Assembly (NCBI GenBank): GCA_034004605.1
Contig: JAVEWJ010000006.1
Coordinates: 1 to 42,807 of the forward strand
DNA from: JAVEWJ01 sp034004605
Lineage (GTDB): Bacteria; Patescibacteriota; Gracilibacteria; UBA1369; LOWO2-01-FULL-3
Length of the DNA stretch: 42,807 bases
Direction: 5' to 3'
The notes below the pieces were generated by a model, which worked only from the letters and a program-made list of their open reading frames with translations, was not told where the DNA came from and did not search any database. The translations under genes and the position numbers were made by a program. Shown here in pieces: positions 31,976-40,701 of this stretch; positions within the stretch are counted from its first letter, which is position 1; each line of letters begins with the position of its first letter.

Positions 31976-34774
31976 ATGTCGGAGATACAGGCGGGGTCAT
32001 ATGACACGAAAGAATCAGGTGGAATGGCCGCGGGGGTGGTTGAGTTTTTTTCTTCTATGAAAGAAAAGCCCACTCCTTTGACTGAACAATTAAAAAAAAA
32101 TTTACTTGAGTTTTTCAATACGCCGAATGTGAGTAATTTTAATGTTTACGATTTAATTGTAAAATTCCAAGCTTATGGCAAGCAATCGGGCGTTAACATT
32201 AGCGGTTTAAAAAATTTTTTCAAAGAAAATGTCTACGATGAAGAAAGTAATCAAGAACAAAGTATTTTAGATGAGGTATTAGTTCTTTTATTTGATACAA
32301 AGCCTGATTTTTCGGCGAATCTTATATGTGGGGAAGAGCGCCTTTCCCAATTCATAGAGGCACTTTTACCAAAACTAAAAGAACTACTAAAAAAAGAATC
32401 GCTTGAAAGTATCTACACTGTGAAACAATCGCTTTCGTCTCAATTTTTCCCGCTTGAAATGTATTTACTAGACGAGCGTGTTAATCAAATAATTACCGGT
32501 TTTTTTAAAAAATCGATAGAATTTGTATTGGAAGAAATTGAATTAATCGAAAATGTTCATAGAGAGGCTGAATATTTGGAAATACCATCCGGTTTTGTTT
32601 CTTCTACAATCGCACATCTTTGCTCCGATTTCGGAACAGAAGCCAGTATGCAGCAGCTCTTTGCATTAATAGTGGATCGTGCCTTTGCGGAGGGAATTGA
32701 TGCACAGACGCTTATTTGTTTTTTGCAAAATCAAAACATAGAACAAATACTGCTCAATAGAGTCTTGTTTTACGCAAATGAAGGCTATTTTGAGAATGGT
32801 AAAAAGGAAGCGACAGGTGAAATAAGAGAGGAAATCAATGCTTATATAGAGCACTTCTCCTCACATTATAAGCCTACTTATCAGAAATATACCTTTATTG
32901 CCACTGTAAAAAAACTTGCGCAAAAATATCGAGATTATGACGTACTCTCATATTTAAAAGCGTATCCATCCCTTAGAGGTCTTATTAATGACAGAATTCC
33001 TACTGTAGTCGATGATTTATACGTGGAAAGTTGCAAACAAAGGCTTAATAAAATGGATGAGGATGAATCTTCGAAACTCAGAGCAGTTGCAAAAACACAG
33101 TTTTCCAGAATTTTTTACTATATTGATGCCGTTGACAATGAATGTTTCATTTTTAATATCGAGGAGTTACATAAGTTGTTCAACAAAACCCTACCTAGAA
33201 TTTACGATAACGGTAAACAACTGAACTATGCGGAGTTTAGAAGTGTAATTGGAGAAATGATGATTGAGTGCATAAAAGCACATCCGGGTATAATAACACT
33301 CAAGGTTGAAGTTTCCGATGAAGTTATTGCCAGTAGTATTGTTCTTAATAAAGATGTGGAAGAAACAGTAAGGTGTTTAGTTGAGGATAATGCAAGAACA
33401 ATGAATGGCGATAGTGAACTATTCGATCCTCTGACCGACCCGACTCGTACGCCTTTGGCCCTTGAAGAATTGGCGGAAAAATTCATTATCGATGAAAAAG
33501 TTGATTTGAAAAAATATGAAGATTATTTACTTAGACATCATTCTTGTCATGAGTTTGATCCACTTCATGAAATAGAGGTTCTTGAAAAAAAACTTCTTTC
33601 ATTATTGGAAATGCAGTCTATTGAAGAATTAAGCGAAGATGTAGAACTAGTGATTGCCAGAATAAGAGATAAAATCAGACAAAACCAAAATGGCAATGAG
33701 AATAATAAAGAAAGATTGATTGAAGTGATTAAAAATCGATTAAGCGATCTTTTTATCAAGGCAGATGAATATCTGGCTTTTCTTGAAGAAAAAAGCGGTG
33801 GAATGGGTTTTTACATATCGGAAAAAGTAAAAACTACTCATGATTTGGCGGAACTCACTCTCTTGGCGATAAACGGAAAAGATGAAGTGGAAAGATTTGA
33901 AGCGAGAAGGAAAATTTCTTTGGCTTTAAGAATGGATAGAATATCAAAATCAGGGGCTTTCGTTTTTCTTGATCGTAATATTGATAGCATAAAAAGAATA
34001 TTAAGCTCTTACTTGGAATATGAAAACTCTGTGGTGGAATATGTCCCGTTTTATGATCATCCCAAAAAAGGAATTGCCTTGATTTTAGATGAACCTTCTC
34101 AGAAACGACAGAGACTTTCTCCCCCTCCCAAAGAATACTCTTTTACTGAACAAGATAAAGAATATATAAGAGAAGTAAAATTAATACCCGCTACGTTCAG
34201 TGGTGTAAAATGTTGGATTTTACCTTCATTTTCCGATCAGGAAATCGAAATAATCAGGAAAAAATCACTTCAAAGCATAACAACAAAACAGTTAAGAAAC
34301 CGAACTTCCGCAGATCTTGCTGCGATGACCTTGGTGGCTAAAGGTATTAAGGACCTTGAAGAATTAACAAGATTGATTCAAAAAGACTTTTTGGCTTACG
34401 GCAAGGTTCTATCGATTGAAAACAAAATGGGTGACCTTATAAAACTACGAACAAAAAACGTCAGTATCAATTCGTCTTCCTCAAATGAATACCGTAGTAT
34501 TCATTATGTTGTTGAGATGGTGATTTATGATCCGGAGACGCAGAGAGAACTTATTACAACAATTGAAGTAAGAGTGATACTTATTGATGATTTAGTAAAA
34601 GAAAAAAGTCTTTTTCACGCAGCAAGCCATCAAATATATGAAAAAATTCGTTTAGGGGATGTGATAAAATTGCTTGTTCCCCGGGAAATATATACTAAAT
34701 CTTATGAGACTTCCGAACCAAATCCATGGGATATTCACGGTGATAAACAAGAAATATTAAAGAAAAAGTCTTGA
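31976..34774 (+). CDS. 932-residue protein with C-terminal RelA/SpoT-like synthetase domain
   Basis: Residues about 755-900 align by eye with the RelA/SpoT nucleotidyltransferase fold that makes (p)ppGpp. IRKKSLQSITTK (R761, K763, S764, S767, K771) matches the GRVKSpYSIwrK block. D780 in DLAAM fits the metal-binding aspartate, YRSIH (Y839, H843) the guanine-stacking loop, E864 in IEVR the second acidic ligand, and FHAASHQIY the 'AAHw.Y' block. Deviations are Thr for the usual Arg after DxxG, and Arg for Gln after E864. The first 750 residues are helical, without a recognisable HD hydrolase, TGS or ACT domain, signal peptide or membrane segment. Known long RSH proteins have the synthetase in the N-terminal half, so this order is unusual. 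A TTG at 31970 could extend the frame by two codons. Its stop overlaps the -35 of the rplJ promoter. A toxin-like synthetase is an alternative to a housekeeping alarmone enzyme. Confidence 0.7.
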   Translation: MSEIQAGSYDTKESGGMAAGVVEFFSSMKEKPTPLTEQLKKNLLEFFNTPNVSNFNVYDLIVKFQAYGKQSGVNISGLKNFFKENVYDEESNQEQSILDEVLVLLFDTKPDFSANLICGEERLSQFIEALLPKLKELLKKESLESIYTVKQSLSSQFFPLEMYLLDERVNQIITGFFKKSIEFVLEEIELIENVHREAEYLEIPSGFVSSTIAHLCSDFGTEASMQQLFALIVDRAFAEGIDAQTLICFLQNQNIEQILLNRVLFYANEGYFENGKKEATGEIREEINAYIEHFSSHYKPTYQKYTFIATVKKLAQKYRDYDVLSYLKAYPSLRGLINDRIPTVVDDLYVESCKQRLNKMDEDESSKLRAVAKTQFSRIFYYIDAVDNECFIFNIEELHKLFNKTLPRIYDNGKQLNYAEFRSVIGEMMIECIKAHPGIITLKVEVSDEVIASSIVLNKDVEETVRCLVEDNARTMNGDSELFDPLTDPTRTPLALEELAEKFIIDEKVDLKKYEDYLLRHHSCHEFDPLHEIEVLEKKLLSLLEMQSIEELSEDVELVIARIRDKIRQNQNGNENNKERLIEVIKNRLSDLFIKADEYLAFLEEKSGGMGFYISEKVKTTHDLAELTLLAINGKDEVERFEARRKISLALRMDRISKSGAFVFLDRNIDSIKRILSSYLEYENSVVEYVPFYDHPKKGIALILDEPSQKRQRLSPPPKEYSFTEQDKEYIREVKLIPATFSGVKCWILPSFSDQEIEIIRKKSLQSITTKQLRNRTSADLAAMTLVAKGIKDLEELTRLIQKDFLAYGKVLSIENKMGDLIKLRTKNVSINSSSSNEYRSIHYVVEMVIYDPETQRELITTIEVRVILIDDLVKEKSLFHAASHQIYEKIRLGDVIKLLVPREIYTKSYETSEPNPWDIHGDKQEILKKKS

Positions 34775-34799
34775 CTTTGAAGGGGTGAACTTGTAAATT
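34771..34799 (+). promoter_or_regulatory. rplJ-rplL promoter
   Basis: TTGACT (34771-34776) and TAAATT (34794-34799) with a 17-base spacer. The -35 overlaps the stop codon of the upstream gene. Transcription should start near 34806, just before the L10 leader fold. Confidence 0.7.
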
Positions 34800-34805
34800 T
34801 TTAGC

Positions 34806-34921
34806 GTCATAGACAGATGGTGAAGCGATTCATAAATCCATCCGAGACAAATTTCATCAAAGAAGGCCTATTTTAAGCCATTGAAATGAACTCTCGATTG
34901 TCTATGCAAATCGAGTTTTTT
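34806..34921 (+). promoter_or_regulatory. Ribosomal protein L10 leader with transcription attenuator
   Basis: The leader contains AGACAGATGGTGAAG (34811-34825) and, after a short loop, CATCCGAGA, which is the conserved kink-turn element bound by L10(L12)4 in L10-leader RNAs. A terminator-like hairpin follows: CTCGATT (34893-34899), a 9-base loop and AATCGAG (34909-34915), then six T. CATAGACA (34808-34815) is an exact complement of TGTCTATG (34899-34906), which lies in that hairpin's loop and left arm. The 5' helix and the terminator are therefore mutually exclusive or compete, as expected for autogenous attenuation by excess L10/L12. Confidence 0.75.
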
Positions 34922-34938
34922 ATTTCTTAACACAATTT

Positions 34939-35466
34939 ATGCCTATCACAAAAGCGCAGAAATCTGCGATTCTCGACGAGCTTACGGCCGGTATGAAAGA
35001 GGCTAAATCTGTGGTGTTTTCAAGTTTCCGAGGTGTTTCGGTAAAAAATACCGGTGAACTTCGTAATGAGCTTCGCGATGCTGGAGCAAAGTACAAAGTC
35101 GCCAAAAAGACTCTTATCGAAATCGCTGCAAAAGAAATTGGTATCGATGAAATTCCAAAGAATTATCTTGAGGGACCGATATCAGTAATCTTTAGCATGG
35201 AAGATGAAATCGCTGCGGCGAGGATCGTTCACAATTTTGCGAAAAAAGTGGAAGGTGTTTCCCTTGTGGGTGCTATTTTTGAAGGTAAACTTCTTTCTCT
35301 TGCCGAGACAAAAGCTCTTGCCACTCTCCCGGGAAAAACCGAGCTTCTTTCCAAACTTGTGTTTGTACTCAAATCCCCAATTTCTGGATTTCATGGGGTA
35401 CTCAACAACACTATGGCTTCGTTTGTTCGAGTTCTTAATGCAGTTAAAGACAAGAAGCCGGCTTAA
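34939..35466 (+). CDS. rplJ: 50S ribosomal protein L10
   Basis: L10 (uL10) binds the GTPase-centre region of 23S rRNA and carries the L7/L12 dimers of the stalk. The N-terminal MPITKAQKSAILDELTAGMKEAKSVVF block with 'FRGVSVKNTGELRNELRDAGAKYKVAKKTL' and the C-terminal L12-binding helix are typical, as is the 175-residue length. Start ATG at 34939, 18 bases past the attenuator. rplK and rplA are not upstream, so this is a split rplJ-rplL operon. Confidence 0.96.
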   Translation: MPITKAQKSAILDELTAGMKEAKSVVFSSFRGVSVKNTGELRNELRDAGAKYKVAKKTLIEIAAKEIGIDEIPKNYLEGPISVIFSMEDEIAAARIVHNFAKKVEGVSLVGAIFEGKLLSLAETKALATLPGKTELLSKLVFVLKSPISGFHGVLNNTMASFVRVLNAVKDKKPA

Positions 35467-35494
35467 TTCAATATTTTATTAACAAATTTTAAAC

Positions 35495-35902
35495 ATGGCA
35501 GACGAAACAACAAAAGTAGAACTGAGCAAGGATGCTCAACAAATTATGGACTTGGTTGAGAAACTTCCGGTTCTCGAACTTGCAAACCTTGTAAAAGCTT
35601 TGGAAGAAAAATTCGGAGTAACAGCTCAAGCTCCAATGATGATGGCAGGTGCTATTCCAGCCGCAGGTGGTGCTGCAGAAGAAGAAGGAGACAGTAAAAA
35701 ATCTGTAATTCTTGCTTCAGCAGGTGGTCAAAAAATCAATGTAATCAAAGTTGTAAGAGAACTTACAGGTCTTGGTCTTAAAGAGGCAAAAGACTTGGTT
35801 GATGGCGCTCCAAAGCCTGTAAAAGAAGGTATTGAGATGAAAGAGGCTGAGGAAATGAAAAAGAAATTGGAAGAAGCAGGTGCTACAGTTGAACTAAAAT
35901 AG
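35495..35902 (+). CDS. rplL: 50S ribosomal protein L7/L12
   Basis: L12 (bL12) forms the flexible stalk that recruits translational GTPases. The N-terminal dimerisation domain (about 8-45), the Ala/Gly-rich hinge (AGAIPAAGGAAEEE, about 52-65) and the C-terminal domain with 'KINVIKVVRELTGLGLKEAKDLVDGAPKPVKEG' are all canonical. At 135 residues it is slightly longer than the usual 120-128. It lies 28 bases after rplJ and is followed by a strong terminator that closes the operon. Confidence 0.97.
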   Translation: MADETTKVELSKDAQQIMDLVEKLPVLELANLVKALEEKFGVTAQAPMMMAGAIPAAGGAAEEEGDSKKSVILASAGGQKINVIKVVRELTGLGLKEAKDLVDGAPKPVKEGIEMKEAEEMKKKLEEAGATVELK

Positions 35903-35920
35903 TTTTTACAAAAAATAAAG

Positions 35921-35954
35921 AGGGCGGTCACTTAAGTGTGATCGTCCTTTTTTT
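35921..35954 (+). terminator. Rho-independent terminator of rplJ-rplL
   Basis: AGGGCGGTCAC (35921-35931) pairs with GTGATCGTCCT (35938-35948) over 11 bp with two G-U pairs and a 6-base loop, followed by a run of T to 35954. Confidence 0.9.
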
Positions 35955-35955
35955 G

Positions 35956-35984
35956 TTGTGTTTATAGGGGAAATGCGCTATAAT
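35956..35984 (+). promoter_or_regulatory. Type IV pilus operon promoter
   Basis: TTGTGT (35956-35961) and a perfect TATAAT (35979-35984) are separated by 17 bases, right after the rplL terminator. The same TTGTGT-17-TATAAT arrangement precedes the pilin pseudogene at 42055-42083. Confidence 0.75.
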
Positions 35985-36019
35985 AATAAGATTTCAAAAA
36001 CAAAAATAAAAACAAATAT

Positions 36020-37225
36020 ATGGCGGACACACTTAATCCTTTGGACTTATCGGATAATTCAAAAAAACCGGAGGAAAGCAATGTTCTCGAAAATGTAGTT
36101 GCAAAGGACACAATGAACGCTCCAGAAGAAAACATTCTTGATATTGCTCCGAATGTAGATTTAAGCCTTCTTAAAGGCCTTGAGCCTCAGAAAAATATTC
36201 AACTGATGATTTTCAAAACTTTATTCGCAGTGATTTTGGTTGCAGGTCTTATCTCTGTTGTATTTTTCCAAAGCCAACTTACTCATAATCTTGACTTCAT
36301 TACAGATGCGATAAGCACACCGCATGTTCTTAAAGAACTTGAAAATTCAAATCTTGAAGTAAGGTCGCTTAAGACCGATTTCAATATGTATACCCTTTTG
36401 CAAGCGAACGCCAATTTAAACGAAATCACATATCTTGCAGATGGGTTTATGCAGAGTTTTGAGATATCAAAAAGTCAAACGGCAAGTGCAAAGGACAAAA
36501 GTGACTCGGAGGCAAGGATGACTTCCGTTCGAGAAAAACTGAAACCTCTTGTGCTTGAAACCGCTAAACTTATGAATGAACCATTGTTTCTTCCATTGAT
36601 CGATCCTTTGCTTTCGGATATTAATTCGCAAAAAATGGCTTTTGAGCTGGATCTTAAGGAGAAACTCAGGGTTAAATCAGAGGATTTCAGGGAGAAAGAT
36701 CCAAGGCTTTCCAAGCTTTACATTCAAACTATTAATCTTGTGGGAAATTCAACTCTAACGGCTGTTTTAAACGGTATGGATGTGGATAAACTCCGTAATG
36801 AAGAGCTATATGCGCAACTTAAAGTGATTAATGCCGAGACGGTAAACGACTTGAGTATTGTGCACGATATTAAAAACAGCCGAATCAAATGGTCGGACAT
36901 CATCAAAGAGATTGATCTTAAGACGATGGCTGTGGATTCGAGCTATTCAGAATATTACTACGATTTAAAAGGCGGAATCAGATATACAAGCTATGAATTC
37001 GACAAGGAGGCTAAGAGAATTTCGATAATCGGAGAGATTCTTCGATATGATACAGCGAATTTCACGATGATTGCGAATTTGATTGATTCATTTAACACAT
37101 CCGGACTTTTTGAAGGTGCGGAGATGAAATCTTTCAGTAAATCGGGATCGATCGATGATGGATACAAGTCCAGTGTAAGGCTAAATCTTACGCTTAGAGA
37201 TGCTAGCAAAGTAAATTTAAATTAA
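36020..37225 (+). CDS. PilN-like type IV pilus alignment protein (putative)
   Basis: A bitopic protein: about 65 cytoplasmic residues, one membrane helix (IFKTLFAVILVAGLISVVFF, about residues 68-87) and a 310-residue extracytoplasmic region that begins with coiled-coil and ends in a beta-rich ferredoxin-like segment. That topology, plus its place just before a PilO-like gene and pilB/pilC, suggests the PilN role in linking the cytoplasmic motor to the outer parts of the pilus. The motif NVDLSLL in the cytoplasmic tail is reminiscent of the PilM-binding 'INLLP' of PilN, but the tail is much longer than in classical PilN. No PilM gene is seen. Sequence identity alone would not establish the name. 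Confidence 0.6.
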   Translation: MADTLNPLDLSDNSKKPEESNVLENVVAKDTMNAPEENILDIAPNVDLSLLKGLEPQKNIQLMIFKTLFAVILVAGLISVVFFQSQLTHNLDFITDAISTPHVLKELENSNLEVRSLKTDFNMYTLLQANANLNEITYLADGFMQSFEISKSQTASAKDKSDSEARMTSVREKLKPLVLETAKLMNEPLFLPLIDPLLSDINSQKMAFELDLKEKLRVKSEDFREKDPRLSKLYIQTINLVGNSTLTAVLNGMDVDKLRNEELYAQLKVINAETVNDLSIVHDIKNSRIKWSDIIKEIDLKTMAVDSSYSEYYYDLKGGIRYTSYEFDKEAKRISIIGEILRYDTANFTMIANLIDSFNTSGLFEGAEMKSFSKSGSIDDGYKSSVRLNLTLRDASKVNLN

Positions 37226-37232
37226 AAATATT

Positions 37233-37853
37233 ATGCTTGAAAAACAAGTTCAAGAATACGAAGCAAAACAAAAATCTTATGCAAAGGCTTATATGGTGCT
37301 TTGCCTTGTTGTTCTGTTGTCCTTTGGAGTTTATACGGTTTTCAAAACTCGTGAATATATAACGCTTAAGGCCGGTGTAAGCGCAAACGCCGGTATGATA
37401 AAACTTCTTCAAGCAGATGCGGTCCAAGAAAAAGCGCTTTATGAAGTGAACAAGGTGAAAAGTGATGAGATTCTTTCTGAAATTGAAAAAAAGCTTAAGA
37501 CATTGTTTCCTGAGAGCGATGAATATACCGCTCTTACAAGGCAAATTGATAAACTCGAAGAAGATTTAAACAGAAAGGCGGATCCGTTTGAAATTTCGAA
37601 TATCGATTATTTGACCGTGACGAAGGAGGGCAATTATTCGATTCTTCCGCTTAGGATGAATATAAAAAGTTCAGGTGAAAATTTTACTCGCTTTCTTCAT
37701 TTGATGGAGAATTCGGGATCTTTAAACGACGGACTTCGACTTATGGATATTTCATCGATTAGGCTTAGTTTTCAAGAAGCCGAAGAGGAAGGAGAAACAA
37801 AGATGATCAATTTCACAGTACTTCTTAACGCATATTTCCAGAGTGGAAAATAA
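37233..37853 (+). CDS. PilO-like type IV pilus alignment protein
   Basis: The 206-residue bitopic protein has a short cytoplasmic start, one membrane helix (AYMVLCLVVLLSFGVYTVF, about residues 20-38), a coiled coil (about 60-110) and a C-terminal ferredoxin-like domain (LPLRMNIKSSGENFTRFLHLMENS, a typical PilO segment). PilO pairs with PilN through such domains. It begins seven bases after the PilN-like gene, and its last 11 bases overlap the pilB start, so the operon is tightly coupled. Confidence 0.75.
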   Translation: MLEKQVQEYEAKQKSYAKAYMVLCLVVLLSFGVYTVFKTREYITLKAGVSANAGMIKLLQADAVQEKALYEVNKVKSDEILSEIEKKLKTLFPESDEYTALTRQIDKLEEDLNRKADPFEISNIDYLTVTKEGNYSILPLRMNIKSSGENFTRFLHLMENSGSLNDGLRLMDISSIRLSFQEAEEEGETKMINFTVLLNAYFQSGK

Positions 37854-39357
37854 TATAAATCCAACAAATCAGGGGCAAAGTAATGTCATTTCTCAACAAA
37901 TGACTGAAACGACGATGCAAGTACCTAAACAAATTGCGGTTTCGCCTGTGGAAAATGAAGTTGTGGCACCGGCTATACAAGAGGCAGTGGTTTCGACGCC
38001 GACAACGCCGGAGATGATAGATAGTCAAGATATAGAGCATTTACCTGCGGGAAGCGCTGTGCCGACTGAGGAAAAAACTCCTGCAGAAAAGGTCGATGAT
38101 GAAAAGGCTGAACATTTAAAACAAAAAAATCAGGAACTTCAAAATGCTATTTTATCCGCGAATATTCCCCAACTTGTGATGGTGGCGATTTCTTATGCTC
38201 TTGATATGAGGTCTTCGGATATACATATTGAGCCTCTTATGAAAACCGTTCGAGTTCGTTATAGGGTGGATGGCGTGCTTATGCATATTGTTGAATATCC
38301 GCAAAATCTTCATCCGGCTGTGGTTTCTAGAATTAAAATTATGTCTAATTTGAAGATTGATGAACAAAGAATTCCGCAAGATGGACGCGCTGATGTTACT
38401 ACTAAAGAAGGAAAAGAAATGGATCTTCGTGTTTCAACTTTGCCTACTGTGAACGGTGAGGTCGTTGTTATGCGTATTCAGGACAAGTCGAGAAAAATTC
38501 CTGATCTTCCGGAACTCGGAATTACAGGTATAGGTCTTAGAAATCTTGAAGAAGCACTTAATTCTCCGAACGGAATAATTATAAACACCGGACCTACGGG
38601 TTCGGGTAAAACGACTACGCTGTATTCTTGTTTGAGTCGAAAAAATACTGTGGGAGTGAATATCCTTACTATCGAGGACCCGGTCGAAATTCAGCTTGAT
38701 GGTCTTAATCAAAGTCAGGTGAATCACGATATAGATTATAATTTTGCAACGGGTATGAGAGCCGCTCTTCGTCAGGATCCAAATATCATAATGGTTGGTG
38801 AAATTCGTGACCGAGAAACGGCCGATACTGCGATTGAAGCTTCGCTTACAGGTCATCTTGTGTTTTCAACTTTGCATACAAATAGTGCGGTTGAATCCAT
38901 TACAAGGCTTGTAAATATGGGGGTGCCTCCTTATCTTCTCAATTCGACGATTGAGCTTATAATCGCTCAAAGGTTGGTTCGAAAACTTTGCGATAAGTGT
39001 AAGAGAAGAAAAGATCCAGGGTCTGAAATGCTTGAAATTGTGAAAAAGGCTATGGAAACACTTAAAGCCGAGGGCGAAATAGATCCGGCTGTTTTGTCGA
39101 AGATGGAATTTTTCGAAGCTGTGGGTTGTGAAGAATGTAATAATATCGGTTATAAGGGGAGACTTGGACTTTATGAGGTGTTTCGAATGAATAATGAGAT
39201 ACGAAAAATCATTTCAGCTGGAGGTACGACTCTTGAAATACTCGATGCTGCAATGAAAAACGGCATGGTTACGCTCGAACAAGCGGGAGTAATTCGTGCA
39301 CTTGAGGGGACAACTTCGCTTGAGGAAGTGTATAGAGTGGCAAGAAAAATGGAATAA
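37843..39357 (+). CDS. pilB: Type IV pilus/type II secretion assembly ATPase (PilB/GspE)
   Basis: A hexameric ATPase that powers pilus extension. Walker A GPTGSGKT is at residues 250-257, the Walker B region IIMVGEIRD at 315-323, the His box GHLVFSTLHTN at 337-347, and the zinc cysteines C383, C386, C429 and C432. The N-terminal ~90 residues are low-complexity (Pro, Thr, Glu) rather than the full MshEN c-di-GMP/PilB N1 domain, so it is shorter than typical PilB. The longest frame starts at a GTG (37843) overlapping the PilO-like gene by 11 bases. An ATG at 37900 is the alternative. PilB rather than PilT is supported by the cysteines and by pilC directly downstream. Confidence 0.93.
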   Translation: MENNINPTNQGQSNVISQQMTETTMQVPKQIAVSPVENEVVAPAIQEAVVSTPTTPEMIDSQDIEHLPAGSAVPTEEKTPAEKVDDEKAEHLKQKNQELQNAILSANIPQLVMVAISYALDMRSSDIHIEPLMKTVRVRYRVDGVLMHIVEYPQNLHPAVVSRIKIMSNLKIDEQRIPQDGRADVTTKEGKEMDLRVSTLPTVNGEVVVMRIQDKSRKIPDLPELGITGIGLRNLEEALNSPNGIIINTGPTGSGKTTTLYSCLSRKNTVGVNILTIEDPVEIQLDGLNQSQVNHDIDYNFATGMRAALRQDPNIIMVGEIRDRETADTAIEASLTGHLVFSTLHTNSAVESITRLVNMGVPPYLLNSTIELIIAQRLVRKLCDKCKRRKDPGSEMLEIVKKAMETLKAEGEIDPAVLSKMEFFEAVGCEECNNIGYKGRLGLYEVFRMNNEIRKIISAGGTTLEILDAAMKNGMVTLEQAGVIRALEGTTSLEEVYRVARKME

Positions 39358-39366
39358 TTAATATTA

Positions 39367-40701
39367 ATGGAAAATAATTTAGCTGAAAACAAGGACGCTT
39401 CGAAGGAAAATCTTCAAAAAGAAAGCAATTTTGCCAATTTTGGGCAGGAAGTGTTTGAGCTTAATAAGAAAGAGGAAAAAAAGCCGGTTTCGGGTGAGGA
39501 TGAAGCCGTAATTTTAAATTTGCTTGAAGAGGACGCTTCTGATAGCGCAGGGTCTCCGATAGAGCTTTCCGGAACAAAAAAAATTTTTATGGAAAGCACG
39601 GGAAACCCTATTACAGATGCTTTCAACAAAGTGAATTTGTTTTTTATAAAAAATTCAAAAGTTAAGGCTGATGTAAAAGCCAATTTCTTTCATCTACTTG
39701 GGGTTATGATCAATGCGGGTATTCCGATGATTAAGGCTCTTTCGGCTCTAATAAGACAATCCGACAAGAGTCCGAAAATGAGACTTGTGATTCAGGATTT
39801 GGTGGATTCCATTGTGGCGGGACTTAGTCTTTCAAAAGCGATGCAGGAGTTCCCCGATACTTTTACGGAACAAGAAATAGGTATGGTACAAGCTGGTGAA
39901 GCTTCGGGACAACTTGCAAAAACTCTTGAAGTTCTTTCACATGATGCAGAAAAAGCATCGAGTATTAAGAAGAAAGTGAAAAGTGCGCTTATGTATCCTG
40001 CTGTGATTTTTACCCTACTTGTAGCGGTGATTATAATTATGCTTGTATATGTGATTCCGCAGCTTACGGATCTTTTCTCGTCGATTGGTTCCAATTTGCC
40101 TTTGATTACCAGAATTATTATCGGGATGAGTGATTTTTTCATAAATCAAAAACTGATTTTGATTGCGGGTGTATTAATTGTGGTTTTCTCTTATATTGCG
40201 GCGTCAAAGACTTCACAAGGTCGTTATTATTTGGATAAAATCAAACTTTCGATTCCGATTTTTGGAGCGCTTTTCCAAAAAGCTTACTTGTCGAGATTTG
40301 CAAGATCTCTAAGTAATTTGCTTGATTCATCTGTAACAATTTTGAAAACAATAGAAATTACTGCAAAGTCTATCGGAAGCGAAGTGTACAAAAGAAAGCT
40401 TAATCTTACGATGGAAGATATCAAACAAGGTATCCCCATTGCCGAGGCGATTTCGGAAAGTGATCTTTTTCCGCCGATGCTTGTGTCGATGGTGGAGGTC
40501 GGTGAAAAAACCGCACAACTTGATACAATTATGGGGCAGGTGGCTGATTTTTACGAATCGGATGTGGATACCGCTGTGGCCGGACTTTCAAAGATCATTG
40601 AACCTATTATGCTTGTGATTATCGGTCTTACCGTAGGTGCCGTAGTAGCGGCAATTATCCTTCCGATCATGCAACTTTCGAATCTGACCGGATCTCTATA
40701 A
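39367..40701 (+). CDS. pilC: Type IV pilus inner-membrane platform protein (PilC/GspF)
   Basis: PilC is the membrane platform on which pilins are added by PilB. Two T2SSF repeats are visible, at about residues 105-225 and 305-430. The first has FHLLGVMINAGIPMIKALSAL and GEASGQL; the second has RFARSLSNLLDSSVTILKTI and EVGEKTAQLD. Each is followed by hydrophobic segments (about 210-232, 255-280 and 410-432). The first 95 residues are an acidic, low-complexity extension longer than in standard PilC. It starts nine bases after pilB. Its 3' end overlaps the convergent HNH gene by six bases. Confidence 0.92.
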   Translation: MENNLAENKDASKENLQKESNFANFGQEVFELNKKEEKKPVSGEDEAVILNLLEEDASDSAGSPIELSGTKKIFMESTGNPITDAFNKVNLFFIKNSKVKADVKANFFHLLGVMINAGIPMIKALSALIRQSDKSPKMRLVIQDLVDSIVAGLSLSKAMQEFPDTFTEQEIGMVQAGEASGQLAKTLEVLSHDAEKASSIKKKVKSALMYPAVIFTLLVAVIIIMLVYVIPQLTDLFSSIGSNLPLITRIIIGMSDFFINQKLILIAGVLIVVFSYIAASKTSQGRYYLDKIKLSIPIFGALFQKAYLSRFARSLSNLLDSSVTILKTIEITAKSIGSEVYKRKLNLTMEDIKQGIPIAEAISESDLFPPMLVSMVEVGEKTAQLDTIMGQVADFYESDVDTAVAGLSKIIEPIMLVIIGLTVGAVVAAIILPIMQLSNLTGSL

